DNA of 64,000 bases from Heterodera schachtii (lineage: Eukaryota > Nematoda > Chromadorea > Rhabditida > Heteroderidae), in contig SIJG01000081.1 in assembly GCA_023374025.1 (NCBI GenBank), positions 246,428-310,427 on the forward strand. Direction: 5' to 3'. A program made the translations under genes and the position numbers. The stretch's first letter is position 1; every line of letters begins with the position of its first letter. Under the pieces are notes generated by a model that saw only the letters and a program-made list of their open reading frames with translations, was not told where the DNA came from and did not search any database. Below are positions 47,226 through 59,957 of this stretch, piece after piece.

Positions 47226-48831
47226 CGAGTAACAAAGGAGAGAGAGAGCTACAAAAAAGGGGAAAGAATTTTCCAAAAATAAAATAAAATCCAAAAATTG
47301 CGGATGAGACAAAGCAGCAAATATCGGCTGGGCTCGGATTAGCTTATTTTTGTTGCCATCCCTCCTTTTTATTTGTTATCTCACAGCGTATTTTTGGCTG
47401 CGGACAATGGCTGATCATTTGGGGAAAATGATACGGACGGACGGAAGCGAATGGCGTTGGGCTCGGTCGGTCCACCGCTTTCCGATCGATCGCTGTGTTC
47501 GCCGATCGCCGTCCCTCCCGTCATCATTCAAATCGGGCATCATTCCCCCCCCCCCCCCCCATCCGCCCAACTTGCCCATTTCTCGATTACTCCGCTGCTG
47601 TAAAATTTTTATGTTATTTATTTTTGCTCTTCTTTTTCGCTCTGCGCAATGATTCACCCATTTTTTTGCTCGACGAATACTATGAATGTTTTTTTACCAA
47701 AGACAATTAATAATATTAATTGCCTTTTACATGAGTTTTAACGATTCTATCTCCAAAAGCAAGAAGATCTTCTTTTTGCAAATTTACGATCTGTACTTTA
47801 ATTTTAATTGTCTCGGAGAAAAATAAAAATTATATTTAGTCAATATTTGGAAGTTTTAAAAAAGCAGTGACATTTTCCGCCGCTTTCTTTGTCAATTCCA
47901 TCCGTCAATTTCATTTTCTGTGACGAATTCTCCCCGTGGAATTGGCCGTCGGTCCGTCCGTTTGGACACCACTTCACTACATCTTCAAACCAATTCTGCT
48001 TTCTGATGAGCAATACAAATGTGCTTTGATAATTAAACAAATTGACTTAATGATGGTGTTTCGCTGTTCACAACAAATAAAATTATTGTCTTACAAGTGT
48101 TTTGAAGAGTAAACATTTTCAAAATAAATCACGATGAATTTTTTGCATTCATTTTACTTTTTAAAATGCTTATTACTAATAGCCTCAAGTGGCTCTCACT
48201 TTTTTCCTTTTTTGGAAGGTTATTTAAAGGAACTCATTAATTTTTTCTGCTATTTATTAGGAAGGTAAGTAAGTAAATACATTTTATAGGCCAAATAAAT
48301 GATTTCCCCCCTCCAATTTTCTCTTTCTTTCCAAATAAATGATGCTCCCTTCTCCAATTTTGCTTTTCCTTTTTTGCTGTCACTTTGACTCATTTTCCTC
48401 TTTTCTCGCTCTCTCCGCCATTTCTGCTGCTGTAAAATGCCCAAGAGTGAATATTTCGTAACCTTGTCTGACACTTTCATCGATTTACTTCTTCACCACT
48501 CCATCCCTTCCTTCTCCATGCTTCGTTTTCCCCGTCCATTGCCTTTAAATGCATTCTCTGGTCTTTGCTTTTGCTTTTGCCTTATGCATTTATTGTAGAA
48601 AGTTGGGACAGGGATTTGAAGCTATCTCATTTCTGTGCTTCTAATTTAAATTTTCGGTTGTTATTAAACCAAAATCGGGAAGGGTCACTCCCCGCCTCTG
48701 CCGGCCATTTTCGCTGCCCGATACATTATTAAATTGTTAGTGCGAGAGCAACACTCCAAATATTATTAAAATTAAATTGCTTTTTAATTAAATATTTTTA
48801 AATTATAGCTTGGATTTCGCATACAATTCTA
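47226..48831. other. Divergent intergenic region
   Basis: Lies between the secreted-protein gene (-) and the zinc-knuckle gene (+), and so contains both promoters. It has a 15-C run near 47547-47561 and AT-rich DNA. A 66-codon minus-strand ORF (47840-48040) is open but unsupported. Confidence 0.4.
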
Positions 48832-50158
48832 ATGCTTCCATGGGTTCCATTTTTTGTTTGCTCTCAACAGCAGCCATCACGAAGGGCGAAACATCAGTCA
48901 AATTTGTTCGAACAAATGCTTGAGGTCAGAGCAGTCGGAACAAATATCGGAAAAGTGCAGGATGGGCCGTCGTACGAAATGCTTTTCCGTTTAACAACGA
49001 CAAATAGAAGCAAATCGGCTCCTTTTCTGGCCAAAATACCGACAAAAACTTTGAAAAGGGAAGTCGCAAACGAAGCAAAAACGGTTCGGTCTTTTGGGGA
49101 ACAAATTGAAATATCAAAGGAAATAAATTAAAGAATAATTCAACAAATGATGACGAGAGGGAGGAGGAGGAGCAATTCGCATCTCTGAAAAACCGTTGCC
49201 ATACAATCGCATCGACAAGCGCACCTTTTGCTTCAACAAAAGTGCAACAGAACGGCGTGGACAGCAATCATTCTCCGTCTGCAAAACAGGCATTGTTTGG
49301 AATTAACACAAAAATACATTTTTACTTTTTAATGGTAATTAGCAAAATTATTTTTAATGTATAGAAATGCATTTAATTTACCATTATAAAATTCAGTCTT
49401 CGTCCTCTTCTCCCGTTGCATCCACAAAAACTTTTCGACGGCGGACTGCCTTTGAAACTTCGGAAGCAATGCGTGAAATTTTCGGTGCATATTCTCCTTT
49501 CTCATCACAGAAAAAAGAGAATTCCGGAGAATTTAATCGGAAAAAAATGGCATTGGAAAATGGGAGGACGATGAACGGAACTCAGCAAAACAATAAAACA
49601 GTGATTCGACAGTCGGAATTTGAGGATGACATGGAGAACAGAGACTTTGAAAATATGTCCATGTCAGTGTCGGAGGCATCGTCAGACGTGGGAAGTGTGT
49701 CCATCCAAGACGGAGCAACGCAAAACAAAAATGAACGGCCAATGCTTGAAAATGGAATCACGAAAAGGAACGTCAGACTGAAAAGTGGTGAGATAGAATA
49801 TGAAAAAATTTACGTACAGGTTAGGCAAGAAAAAGCTGGATTTTCTGGGTAATATTTTAGGGTTTGTTCTTTCAAGTGGCAAATGTTGACCAATATTTTA
49901 TTTCAATTTATCAAAAAATGATCAAATTAATTAATTAAAATATTCCAATATTTTTCAGATTTAAGAATTTCGCCCGCAAGTTCCGGAAGTTGGGAGAGGG
50001 CAATTCGTCCCATAGTGAACAAACATCACAATGCCAATGCTTCGTCCGTTGGACGGCGACCTGCGGCGAATACCCAACGATCTTCGGTGTGTTGGTATTG
50101 TGGTGTGAAAGGACATGCCGCGGCCCATTGTCAAAAAAAGCGCAGAAAAGGCCAATGA
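48832..50158 (+). CDS. Protein with a C-terminal CCHC zinc knuckle
   Basis: Probably four or more exons. The last contains CWYCGVKGHAAAHC, an exact C-x2-C-x4-H-x4-C zinc knuckle with the usual aromatic and Gly residues, followed by QKKRRKGQ and stop at 50156-50158. Such knuckles bind single-stranded RNA or DNA, so a nucleic-acid-binding role is likely. Upstream exons are polar and low in structure: KSAPFLAKIPTKTLKREV (about 49010-49080), EREEEEQFASLKNRC (about 49150-49200, joined through a 50-nt intron), and a long exon from 49370 with TKTFRRRTAFETSEAMREIF and a Ser/Met/Asp-rich stretch (MSMSVSEASSDVGSVS). The frame into the last exon could not be reconciled with the nearest donor (after 49818), so a small exon or another donor is missing from this model. 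The start Met is uncertain. Confidence 0.55.
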
Positions 50159-50712
50159 GAATTGCGAGCACAGACCCAAAGGCGAGACAAATCGGAATTC
50201 CAGTGATTGATTATCGAATATATTTCACCCATTTTTCACTAATTAAATAAGTGGTTCATTTTCTTTTCTTTTTTCTTGAAGTTGTTTGACCAATATTGGC
50301 GTCATAATTCGTTTTTATTTTTCTCCGACAACCGAATTTTAATTTGGTGTGAAAAAATGCTTAAAATTGAGAGGGAAAAGAACCAATATGTACATAGTAA
50401 GAAAAAATGAGAAAAGAAGCAAGCAAAAGGATATAGTGGGTATTGGATTGTATTGAAGGTTTTGTTTTGAGGAGAGGGGGGGGGGGGGAGAGAATCGATG
50501 AAATGACAGACGGACCAAAGGCAGGGCATTCGCTTATTCCTCCCTTTCCCTTTGTGCTTTTGCTGCTCTGTGCCTTCTCAATTTGTTCGTTAGGGGGCAT
50601 TTTATTAGTGGGTTTTGAAGCATATATTTATTTTGTACATTAATTAAGTGGCGTTTTATTTTTATTTTCAGTTTTAAATGTTGGACATTTCCATTCTCTG
50701 ATTACACTTCTT
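50159..50712. other. Spacer before the intersectin gene
   Basis: AT-rich sequence with a 13-base G run near 50476 and pyrimidine tracts. It includes the end of the zinc-knuckle transcript and the presumed intersectin promoter. No gene is supported. Confidence 0.4.
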
Positions 50713-53700
50713 ATGATGTTCATGCCAAATTCCTCCAGTGCCACCACTCAAACAGCGTTTGCCTCAAATAATTTCGCATTTTTGAACAATTCGAACCAAC
50801 AACAATTCAACAAACAGCAACATTCCTCCAATCCCTGGATAATTACTGCTCAAGAACATCAACAAAACGAAGCCCAATTTGTTGTGTTGCGGCCCATCGA
50901 TGGGTTAATTGGAGGTGAACAGGCACGGCCTTTCTTCTTGAAGTCCGGTTTGCCGGCTATCATGCTGGCTCAGGTGAGTGTGATTAATTTATTTTTTTAA
51001 TTAACTTGGATAGTTTGTCGGCAAAGTGATTTTCCATATTTAAAAAATGAATAGAATTTGAAGGAAATCAAAACACATTCCCTAATATTTGTTCTCAGAT
51101 ATGGCAGTTGGCTGATGTCAACAAGGATGGGAAACTGGACAGATTCGAGTTTTCAATCGCTATGAAATTGGTGCTCAATTGTTTGTCTGGCATTTCACTT
51201 CCGTCGGTGCTGCCCGAGTCGATGCTTCGAATTGGTGGTGGCATGCCAATTCCCTCAACTCCGTCGTCATATTCTCTGTCTAATGGCGGTGGTCCATCGA
51301 CGGCTTTGCCGTCCTCCGTAAGCCATCCACGTCCGATGTCCACTTATGGCTCAATGCCGGCGATGGCATCGTCTTCGCATCGTCCCTACGGAAGTTTTTC
51401 AGCAGGTCACTTCACTTTGAATTCTTTTATTTGGTAAAAATCTATAAAAACTTAGCACAAACGCCAGTGACGGCAACTTCACCCCCGTTTCTCATGGGAA
51501 TAAAAGAATTGGGCGACTGGAGCCTGCCACAGCCGTTAAAATTGCGTTTTTCTCAGAAGTTTAATCAGCTCGACAAAAGTCGAGTTGGACTTTTGACGGG
51601 GCAACAGGTTGGCAAAAATTGTAAAAATGTAAATAAAGTTATAAACTAATTCAGGCTCGTGGTGTGCTTGGAGAAAGTCAGTTGCCGACGAATATTTTGG
51701 CACAAATCTGGACAATGTCTGATGTGAACAAGGACGGGTGCTTGGGCATTGAAGAGTTTTGCACCGCAATGTTTCTGATCGAAATGGTCAAGGTCAGTGT
51801 TTTGGGTCGACTTATGTTGTGAAATATATTTGGAAAGAAGATAATTAGTACGAATTTATTTTTTCACTTTCTTTGTTAGGCTGGCTATGCATTACCTTCC
51901 AAACTCCCAAATGAGCTCCATTCCTTCTGCAACCGCAGCAAAACAGTCTCTCCGTCTACGATGGCCACGGAGGACGACCCGTCGGCTCCGCCGCCGCAAA
52001 AACCGGGCCATGGCCAATTCAGAACTTTTGAAGACAAACGGAAGGATAATTTGGACAAAGGGCAGGCCGAATTGGAACGGCGTCGGCGCATCCTCCGAGA
52101 AGAAGTGTGTTTTTCGTGATTTAATATTTGTTCTACTGAATGTTTTAAGGAGGAACGACGAAGAGCCGAAATCGAACGGAGGGAAAGAGAAGAAGTGGAA
52201 CGAAAGGAACACGAAAGGCAAGAATTGGAGAGACGACGAGAGGCGGAGATGGAGGAGGAACGGCAGAGGGAATTGGAACGGGAGAGGGAGAGAGCGGAGC
52301 AGGAGCAGAGACTGAAGGCGAGGCGGGAAGAGATCCGCGAGAGAATGGAGCAGGAGAGAATTCGAGAGCTGGAGAAGATTCGGATACGGGACCTCGGGGT
52401 GGGCATACGCTTCTGATTAGTTTGATTTATGATTGAAAATAATTGTTAATTATACGCATACCTGTGCAAGGGGGTAGTCAAGGAGGGGGGGGGTCATGAC
52501 GTCGAACGTAAGGGGTCAGCGGGTGTCGAACGTAAGAAATCGGGGGGGGGGGTGGTCAAAAGAGGAAAAAGGGAGAGAAAAAAGAAAAAGAGGAAGGAAA
52601 AAGGAGAAAAAGCGAAAAAAGGGAGCGTAGAAATCAAGGAAAGTGCAGCGAATTACGTTCGATTAACCCTGAGGAGTGGAATTTGTCGAACGTAAAAAAA
52701 TGGTGACTTAAAAATTAACTAATTTCCATTAAGAAATTTCGCTAAAATTTTCCAATTCTGCTATGTTCGACACTCTTTCCTTACGTTCGACGAATTCTGC
52801 TGAAGAAGATACGTCGAACATAAGAGGAGGGGCCGAAAAATTCCTAAATTTTCTTAAAAAATTGACCCAAATGAGCAAAAAATCGGTCGTTTTTTTGACA
52901 AAATTTTTAGCGAATTACACTCAAATTGTCAAAAAATTTCCCGGCGGCGCCTATCGGCACCGCCGCCCCCCGCCCCCTCCAAAAATTTTTTTTGAAAAAA
53001 CCGCGCCGCAAAAAAAACGTGTTTGAATAGTAAAAAAAAAACGTCGCCAAAAGAAAGTGGTATAAATAGCAAAAAAAAAAAAAAAAAGGTCTTCACTGGG
53101 CAAATAAGGAAAAAAAAATGGTCGAACGTAGGAAAATGGGCCTCTGACCCCCCCATGGGTGGGTCAAAGTCGAACGTAAGACCCCTTCACTGACCACCCC
53201 CTTGCACAGGTATGATTATACGTATTACAGAGGGCGTAGCCAGAGGGGGGGGGGGGGGCTGAAGAGGCTACTGCCCGGTAAATGAAAAATTGTAAGAAAT
53301 ATAAATTCTTTCCCCGGCGTGTCTAAAAAAGGGTGCTTTTGGCTTCCCCCCCCCTCCGAAATAGGAATCTGCTTGTGCTAGGAGGCATCCCAAGGCTAAA
53401 AAGCTCCATTCAGAATCAACTGCAGGCCGAAACGGAAAAGAGCACCCAAATTCAGCAGCGACAGCACACAATGGCTTTCCAATTGCAGGCGTTGGAAGAG
53501 CGGTCGCAGCAGCTGAACGGGGAAATAACAGAGGCACGCGACTCAATTTTGGAGATCACTCAAGAAATTGAGCGAATGCGAGGCCAAAGGGACCAAAAAC
53601 TGGCCAAAATAAACGAATTGGAGCGTAACAACAAAGAGGTGCTAACGGTGGAGGGACCAATTCCCCGGAATTAAACCTTAATCACAGTTGGCAGTTCAAT

Positions 53701-56539
53701 GTGAACGCTTCAGCCACGAGAACCTCCAGCACCAATCGGAGGTGCAACGTCAGCTGGCTCGAACGCATGAAATTTCAGAAATTCGCGCTGAGATTGTCCA
53801 ACTGAACGACCAAATTCAGCAGGGAGAGAATGAAATACAAACGATTGCTATTCGCTCACAGAATCAGGAGAAATTGGTGGAAGAGGTACGTTCATAGTTT
53901 GAAATTTAGCGATTGTTTTTGTGTCTTAAGAAGCGGCCAAGTTGGGAAGAGTCGTGCAAAAACATTCAATTGGCTCGCAATCTCTTCACGGAACTGTTGG
54001 TCCGTTACAACAAAGGTAGAAGCGATGCTGGTGCCCTTTATGAATTGCCGCCCGACGCAAAAGCATCACCCTTTGGACACGGCACTTCGAATGCACAACC
54101 GACACGAACATTCGGCACTTCATTTGATGACGACTTCAAACCCAACCTTTCAACTGCAGTTGATGTGAATGTCCAACAAAAACCTGTAGACAAAACATCA
54201 GCAGGTAAATCAATTTGAAAACTTTGATTTGCCCACTATGGCGCTAATCACTAACTCATTACCATTGCCAGCAGTCTTCTAAATCCCTGATTATTTGTAA
54301 ATAACTCCCGGATATACCATTTTCATGCAAAAATAAAGAGGCTAATTTTTCTCCTAATTTTGAAAAGGGAATAAAGAGCAAAAATGCCCGCTTTTGTCTC
54401 TTTTAATTTATCAAATTATGGCGTATCCTTTCTGTTTAGTTGGTGACATCGAAGTGAAAAATAATGAAATTGTTCAAAATGGCAACCAATTGAGCAAAGA
54501 GAGCGTTTCAACTGTACCAAATGAACAGCAGCATGGTCAGGTGACCGGACAAGTGAAGACGGTCAAATACAAAGCGCTCTTCGAATTCAACGCTCGCTCC
54601 GGCGACGAATTGAGCATACAACCGGGCGACTTGATCCTCGTATTCGAGGGACACCAATCCGAGCCGGGTTGGCTTGGTTTGTGTTATGCTTTTTTCGCCG
54701 TCGTCTTTTCAAGTGCTGTTTAAGCTGGCCAAATTCGCGATAAAGTCGGCTGGTTCCCTGCCTCTTTTGCGGAACCCCTTTCCGCCGCTGCTGCTGGCCC
54801 ATTACTGAAGAGGGGCGGCAGTTTGGCCGGCTCTCCTTCCGGCGAACCTTTGGCCATCATTCGCGAGGAGTGTGAGCCGCCGCTGACCGGACAAATTCAC
54901 CCCACGGAACAAAGGCGTGGAAGTGCTTTCGACACCGACTTCACTGCTGGTAAGAATATAGAGCACTAACAATTAGTGAGATAATTCCGGTAATTCCATA
55001 TTTAGCATTTACGAAAAGTGTTTCATTCACCGATTCTGCCACAATTGGAAAAGCGGCGGAGGCACTGACCAAAGGCAATTCAATGAGTGCCAGTCCATCA
55101 GTTTCTGCTGCTCTGTACGATCTCCCGCCTGCGGACACAGAAACTGTGGTGAAATTGACAAATACTACTATTCCATCACCGACCACCACTATCGAACCGG
55201 TAATTATTCTTTTCTTATCTTTGAAAAATTTCCAAATTGCATTTCAGTCATCCGTGCCATTGTACGAATTGCCACCCGACAATGGTAAAATGCCACCATC
55301 GAAAGCGTCAGTTGCTGACAGTGTGGTGTTGTCTGTGGGTGTAGCGTTATATCAGTGGAAAGCGCGCAATGAACAGGAAATGACATTTGGACGAGGCGAT
55401 GTAATCGAAGTGTTGGAGCAAAGCGAAATGAGGTGGAGAGGACGACTTCAGAAAAACAGGTGGGAGAATTTAAATTACACCCATTGATTCGGAAATTGTG
55501 GTGCCATTTGCTTGTCTTCTAATTTAGACAAATCACCGGATGGTTCCCTAAAAGTTACATTAAAATTTCTGCTCCTTCGGAGCAGCAAAAGGATGAAAGC
55601 GCAACAACGGACATTTATCAGACGGGGCAAAGTGCAGCAAAGAACGGAGGCAAAGCACGCGTGGGTGAAAGTGGAGAATGGTTTATTGTGAGTTATACGG
55701 ACAATAAATGCACTGAAAGCTTAGAATTACCTGAAACCTAATGAGACATGAGTTGACGACAAATTATTATTATTTATTTATTTTTGCAAAAGGCTCTTTA
55801 CCAATTTGATGCTGTCGAGTCAACCGATCTCTCATTGAAACCCGGCGATCGAATTTGGGTGACCGACCAACGTGACCAATGGTGGCGGGGGACTTGCGAC
55901 GGGAAAAGCGGGATTTTCCCGGCAAATTATGTACAAAAGGCAGGCGAAATCGCATCATCAACGCAGAGTAAGCTATCTTTATTGTTATCAGCATAGTTAA
56001 TCCAAAAAGACATTTATGTCTTAAATAGAAGACTCGAAGATCGACGGGCAAACAATTGGACGAGCAATTGCGAATTTCACTGCGACAGCATCCAATCAAA
56101 TTTCACTTGTTATTGGCGATATTGTCAAAATCTACCAGACAACGCCAGGTTCACAAAGAGAGTGGAATTTAATTTGGGCTTTAAAGGGGATGTTTTAGGC
56201 GGTTGGTGGGAAGGCGAAGTTGAGAAAGCAGGCGTCAAACAAATTGGGTGGTTCCCCGGCAATTATGTTCAGGTGTGGAAAACAGCGCAATTCCAATACT
56301 TTCGCTGTAATCACCCGGAATTCCAAATTTAGCTGTTGAATGCATCCGATGAGACGGTAATTGCGGTGGCAGCATTTGATTATACGGCGCAACATGAGGA
56401 CGAGTTGACCTTCAAATTGGGCGACATCATCGAAGTGGTGGACCATTCGGACTCTCTTTGGTGGAAGGGCAGGAAGAAGGGACAGCCGGAACAGAGCCCA
56501 TTACTCTTTCCTGCAAATTTCGTTCAATTAAAAAAATAA
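50713..56539 (+). CDS. itsn-1: Intersectin (two EH domains, coiled coil, five SH3 domains)
   Basis: Endocytic scaffold. EH1: LRPIDGLIGGEQARPFFLKS and IWQLADVNKDGKLDRFEFSI, an intact calcium loop. A Ser/Pro-rich linker follows. EH2: KLRFSQKFNQLD and IWTMSDVNKDGCLGIEEFCT. Then a long Glu/Arg coiled coil (from about 52050) and a Gln-rich coil to about 53880. Five SH3 domains follow: KALFEFNARSGDEL (54570), ALYQWKARNEQEM (55350), ALYQFDAVESTDL (55795), IANFTATASNQIS (56070) and VAAFDYTAQHEDEL (56360), each closing with a GWFP/FPANY-type strand. The protein stops after SH3-E, so it is the short form without DH-PH-C2, as in C. elegans and Drosophila. Intersectin links dynamin, clathrin adaptors and SCAR/WASP. 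The intron from about 52398 is enlarged by a mobile element at 52457-53214. The Met at 50713 is the first plausible start, but an upstream exon is possible. Confidence 0.93.
52457..53214. mobile_element. Non-autonomous hAT-like element in an intersectin intron, 8-bp target duplication
   Basis: Terminal inverted repeats begin CATACCTGTGCAAGGGGGT on both strands, flanked by a perfect 8-bp direct repeat ATTATACG (52449-52456 and 53215-53222). Internally the 12-mer GTCGAACGTAAG, or close variants, occurs about eight times in both orientations (near 52502, 52525, 52658, 52688, 52782, 52814, 53122 and 53170). A GC-rich palindrome lies at 52941-52966. No transposase is encoded. The segment directly downstream (53228-53357) begins GAGGGCGTAGCCAG and has G and C runs; it may be the remains of another element. 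Confidence 0.87.
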
Positions 56540-57784
56540 CTTCTGGATCCATTAAAATCTTTTCACATCAGCCAACTTTGACCAAATTCTTTCTTTCTAA
56601 TTCATAATGGATTTTTTCAATTGACCCGATATTCATAACGCAACTAATAACTTAAAACCAATTTGTAGAAATTTTGTTAATTAACTCATTATTGGTTTAC
56701 TGTGTTTTTTTGTGACATATTTTCCCGCAATATACATTGTAATTATTATAAATTAAAGCTATAGAAGATTTACTTGGAGTTAATTCCATTGTTTCAAGGG
56801 TGTGATGGGTGCTGCTACCGCGTGACAAATCACATTTAGGCAATCTTTTCCCCAAATTTCACAATTGTCACATTTTTTCCATTTTAGTTTTGTGGGCATT
56901 GGTCTTTAACCTCTCTCTCTCTCACACCATGAGGTCAAATTTGGTGCAAATAAATTGAAGTAAAAAAATGTGTCCAATGAATATGATAAGAAAAAAAAAA
57001 TCGCAGTTTATATGTACATAAAAGAAATTTGTCTTATCTATTTTTATTGCTAAGAAAAATTGCCATCGGAAGGTTGGGGACAATTTACTCTGATGACTGA
57101 TCAGTGATCACAGAGAAATACAGTCATAGAGTCTTCAACACATCTAACCAATTCATTTACATAGTTAATTGTTAATTTTGTAAGGGATTATGTAGTCGTA
57201 CATTCAATATTCACTTTGATGCAGATTTGTTGACACATTATTAGTATTTAAGCCATGTTTTGTAGTTTTAAAATCAGTCAACAGAGAAAAGCTCAAACCG
57301 TGAAAACTTCCGTTGACCCACAATTTATAACGCATTGCCATTTACAAATTAACCCTGCCATTTCTATGTTGATTGATAACTTGAATTAAATGAATCATCT
57401 CCATCATTTTCGTAAAAACAAAAATAAATACGCAGTTGGTGTTTGGTCCAATTTTTAAGAGACAAATTTACTGTTCTTAATCCTCAAAACTTTGAATAGG
57501 TATACGTACGAATTCCCAATATTAATTTAATTATGTTTTAGTTTCGTTTTTGTATGGTTCCTTTCTTTTAGTCTTGTGTTCGTTTTCGAAAGTCCCCTTT
57601 AGTCTTATGTTTCTTTCTTAACCTCCCCCCTTCCCTCCCCGCCGGTCCTTCTCACTTTTCCTTTGTCGTCATTATTCGCGTGATGTCTTCTCCTTTTTGT
57701 CACCACGTGCTTTTTTAATTTATTTTCTTTACAGCTGCTTAGTCTAGGCAACGAATTGTTAAATCAAATAAACAAACGGCTGAA
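56540..57784. other. Intergenic region between intersectin and glutamate dehydrogenase
   Basis: AT-rich 3' flank of intersectin and 5' flank of gdh, both on the plus strand. The last 250 bp before the gdh start are T/C-rich (57540-57700). I see no ORF, RNA gene or repeat. Confidence 0.5.
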
Positions 57785-59957
57785 ATGCTAATTGCTTATA
57801 TCCCCAAACGAATTCATCTCAATTTGAATGTGGTCGGTGCTGCACTTCGTCAGCGTATGCCGTTTTCTGCGGCTGTGCTTGACCCTCACGATCAGCTGAA
57901 AGATTCAGACAAGCCGATGTCGGAGCAGATGAACCCTTCATTCTTTAAGGTATTCAAATTTTTGGCTATGACCATGCTTTTATTATTCGGTTCCTAAAAA
58001 GATGGTCGATTACTACTTCGACAAAGGTGCTGCTGTCATTGAGCCGAAATTGGTTGAGAACTTCAAAGCTTCGCATGGGAAATCGAAAGAAGAGAGAGTC
58101 AGCTCCGTCAAAGGGATCCTTGCGGCGATTAAACCCGTCAACAAGGTTTAAACTTGCGGTTGCTCTATGTTAAATTTTTAATAAAGGTTCTTTACGTGAC
58201 ATTCCCGCTTCGACGCGATGACGGATCTTATGGTCTTAATTTATGATTAATAAAAGCAACAATCTCCTTATTTTCAGAGATGATTGAAGCATGGAGGGCT
58301 ATGCACTCAGGTAATATTAAGCGAAAGTTTTCAAATATAAGTCGTTTTAGAGCATCGTACTCCAACAAAGGGAGGGATTCGCTTTTCAATGGATGTGAAT
58401 GAAGATGAGGTGAAAGCGCTGTCTGCTCTGATGACCGCCAAATGTGCAGTTGTCGACGTTCCATTCGGTGGAGCAAAGGGAGGAGTGAAAATCGACCCGA
58501 AAAAATACTCCGCTTACGAAGTCGGTTATACTAATCCCTTTACTCTTATGGACTGACATTATTATGTTCAGATTGAGAAAATCACTCGCAGTTTTACCAT
58601 CGAGTTAGCGAAAAAGGGATTTCTCGGGCCAGGTGTTGATGTTCCGGCGCCTGATATGGGAACGGGAGAACGAGAAATGGCTTGGTAGCGGACTTTTCAT
58701 TTTTGGATATTTTTATAATTTTAGGATTGCTGATACGTATGCTCAAACTGTGGGACACACTGACAAGGACGCATCGGCTTGTGTCACGGGAAAGCCTATT
58801 GTTGCTGGCGGTATTCATGGACGTGTTTCGGCAACGGGTCGTGGACTCTGGAAGGGCTTGGCTGTTTTCATCAATGATGAAAAGTTCATGACTAAACTTG
58901 GCCTTACGACTGGCTTCAAGGGGAAGAAGTTCATCGTCCAAGGATTCGGTTTGTTTTCTGGGGTCAAGAAAACAAATATGCGAAGCAAATATTAATATTT
59001 GCTACAGGTAACGTCGGCTTGCACTCCCACCGTTATTTGCACAGAGATGGTGCAATTTGCATCGGAGTACAGGAATATGACTGCGCAATTTACAACCCGA
59101 ATGGAATCCATCCCAAAGTATAGTTTACTTCTAAAAAATCTTTAACTTTTTAATTTTCTAAGGAGCTTGAGGATTGGAAAATCGCAAATGGTTCAATTCG
59201 CGGCTTTCCTGGAGCCAAGGCTTTCGAGCCGTTCACCGACTTGATTTTCGAGAAGTGCGACATCCTTGTCCCGGCCGCTTGTGAGAAAGCTATTCACCTG
59301 GGGAATGCACATCGTATTCAAGCTAAGGTTTGTCGATTCGATTTGGGATTTTATTTTTAAAGCCTGTGTCTAAGGTCATTGCTGAGGCGGCCAACGGACC
59401 GACAACTCCGGCTGCTGATGCAGTTTTGATGAACAGAGGCGACTGTCTTATTGTGCCCGACATGTTTATCAACAGCGGAGGTGTTACTGTGTCGTACTTC
59501 GAGTGGCTTAAGAATCTCAACCATGTCTCTTTTGGACGTCTGACTTTCAAATATGAGCGTGACTCCAACTACCATCTCTTGGGTTGGTTGCTCAAAATAC
59601 ATTTTGTACTAGTAGTATTTCTTTGTCTGCTGTTTAAGAGTCGGTGCAGAAATCACTCGAGCGCACCTTCGACCGTGCCGTTCCGGTGGATCCCAGCGAG
59701 GAGTTCCAATTGCGCATTGCCGGTGCCAGCGAGAAGGACATTGTCCATTCTGTAGGAGAATTATGGCTTCACTCACTAAGTTCATCAATCTAAACTAATT
59801 TCAGGGCCTTGAGTACACGATGAACCGTTCGGCCAAGCAAATCATTGCCACCACGAACAAATACAACTTGGGCTTGGACTTGCGTACTGCTGCCTATGCC
59901 AACGCCATCGAAAAGATTTACCAAACCTATGAGACGTCTGGTTTTACCTTCGCTTAA
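57785..59957 (+). CDS. gdh-1: Glutamate dehydrogenase, mitochondrial (hexameric, animal type)
   Basis: Interconverts glutamate and 2-oxoglutarate with NAD(P) in the mitochondrial matrix. About nine exons. Landmarks: [20 protein letters not shown] near the N-terminus, [20 protein letters not shown], the catalytic-lysine signature [56 protein letters not shown], a dinucleotide fold with GFGNVG split by an intron between GFG and [42 protein letters not shown], and the C-terminal [20 protein letters not shown]. The stop is at 59955-59957. The segment around 59500-59680 ([20 protein letters not shown] then [11 protein letters not shown]) corresponds to the allosteric antenna of animal enzymes. The first exon starts [16 protein letters not shown], with basic residues and no acidic ones, compatible with an import signal. 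All key motifs look intact. Confidence 0.94.

Noticed and set aside
47840..48040. A 66-codon minus-strand ORF with a fairly protein-like composition
   Set aside because: No splice partner, no motif and no neighbouring exon on that strand.
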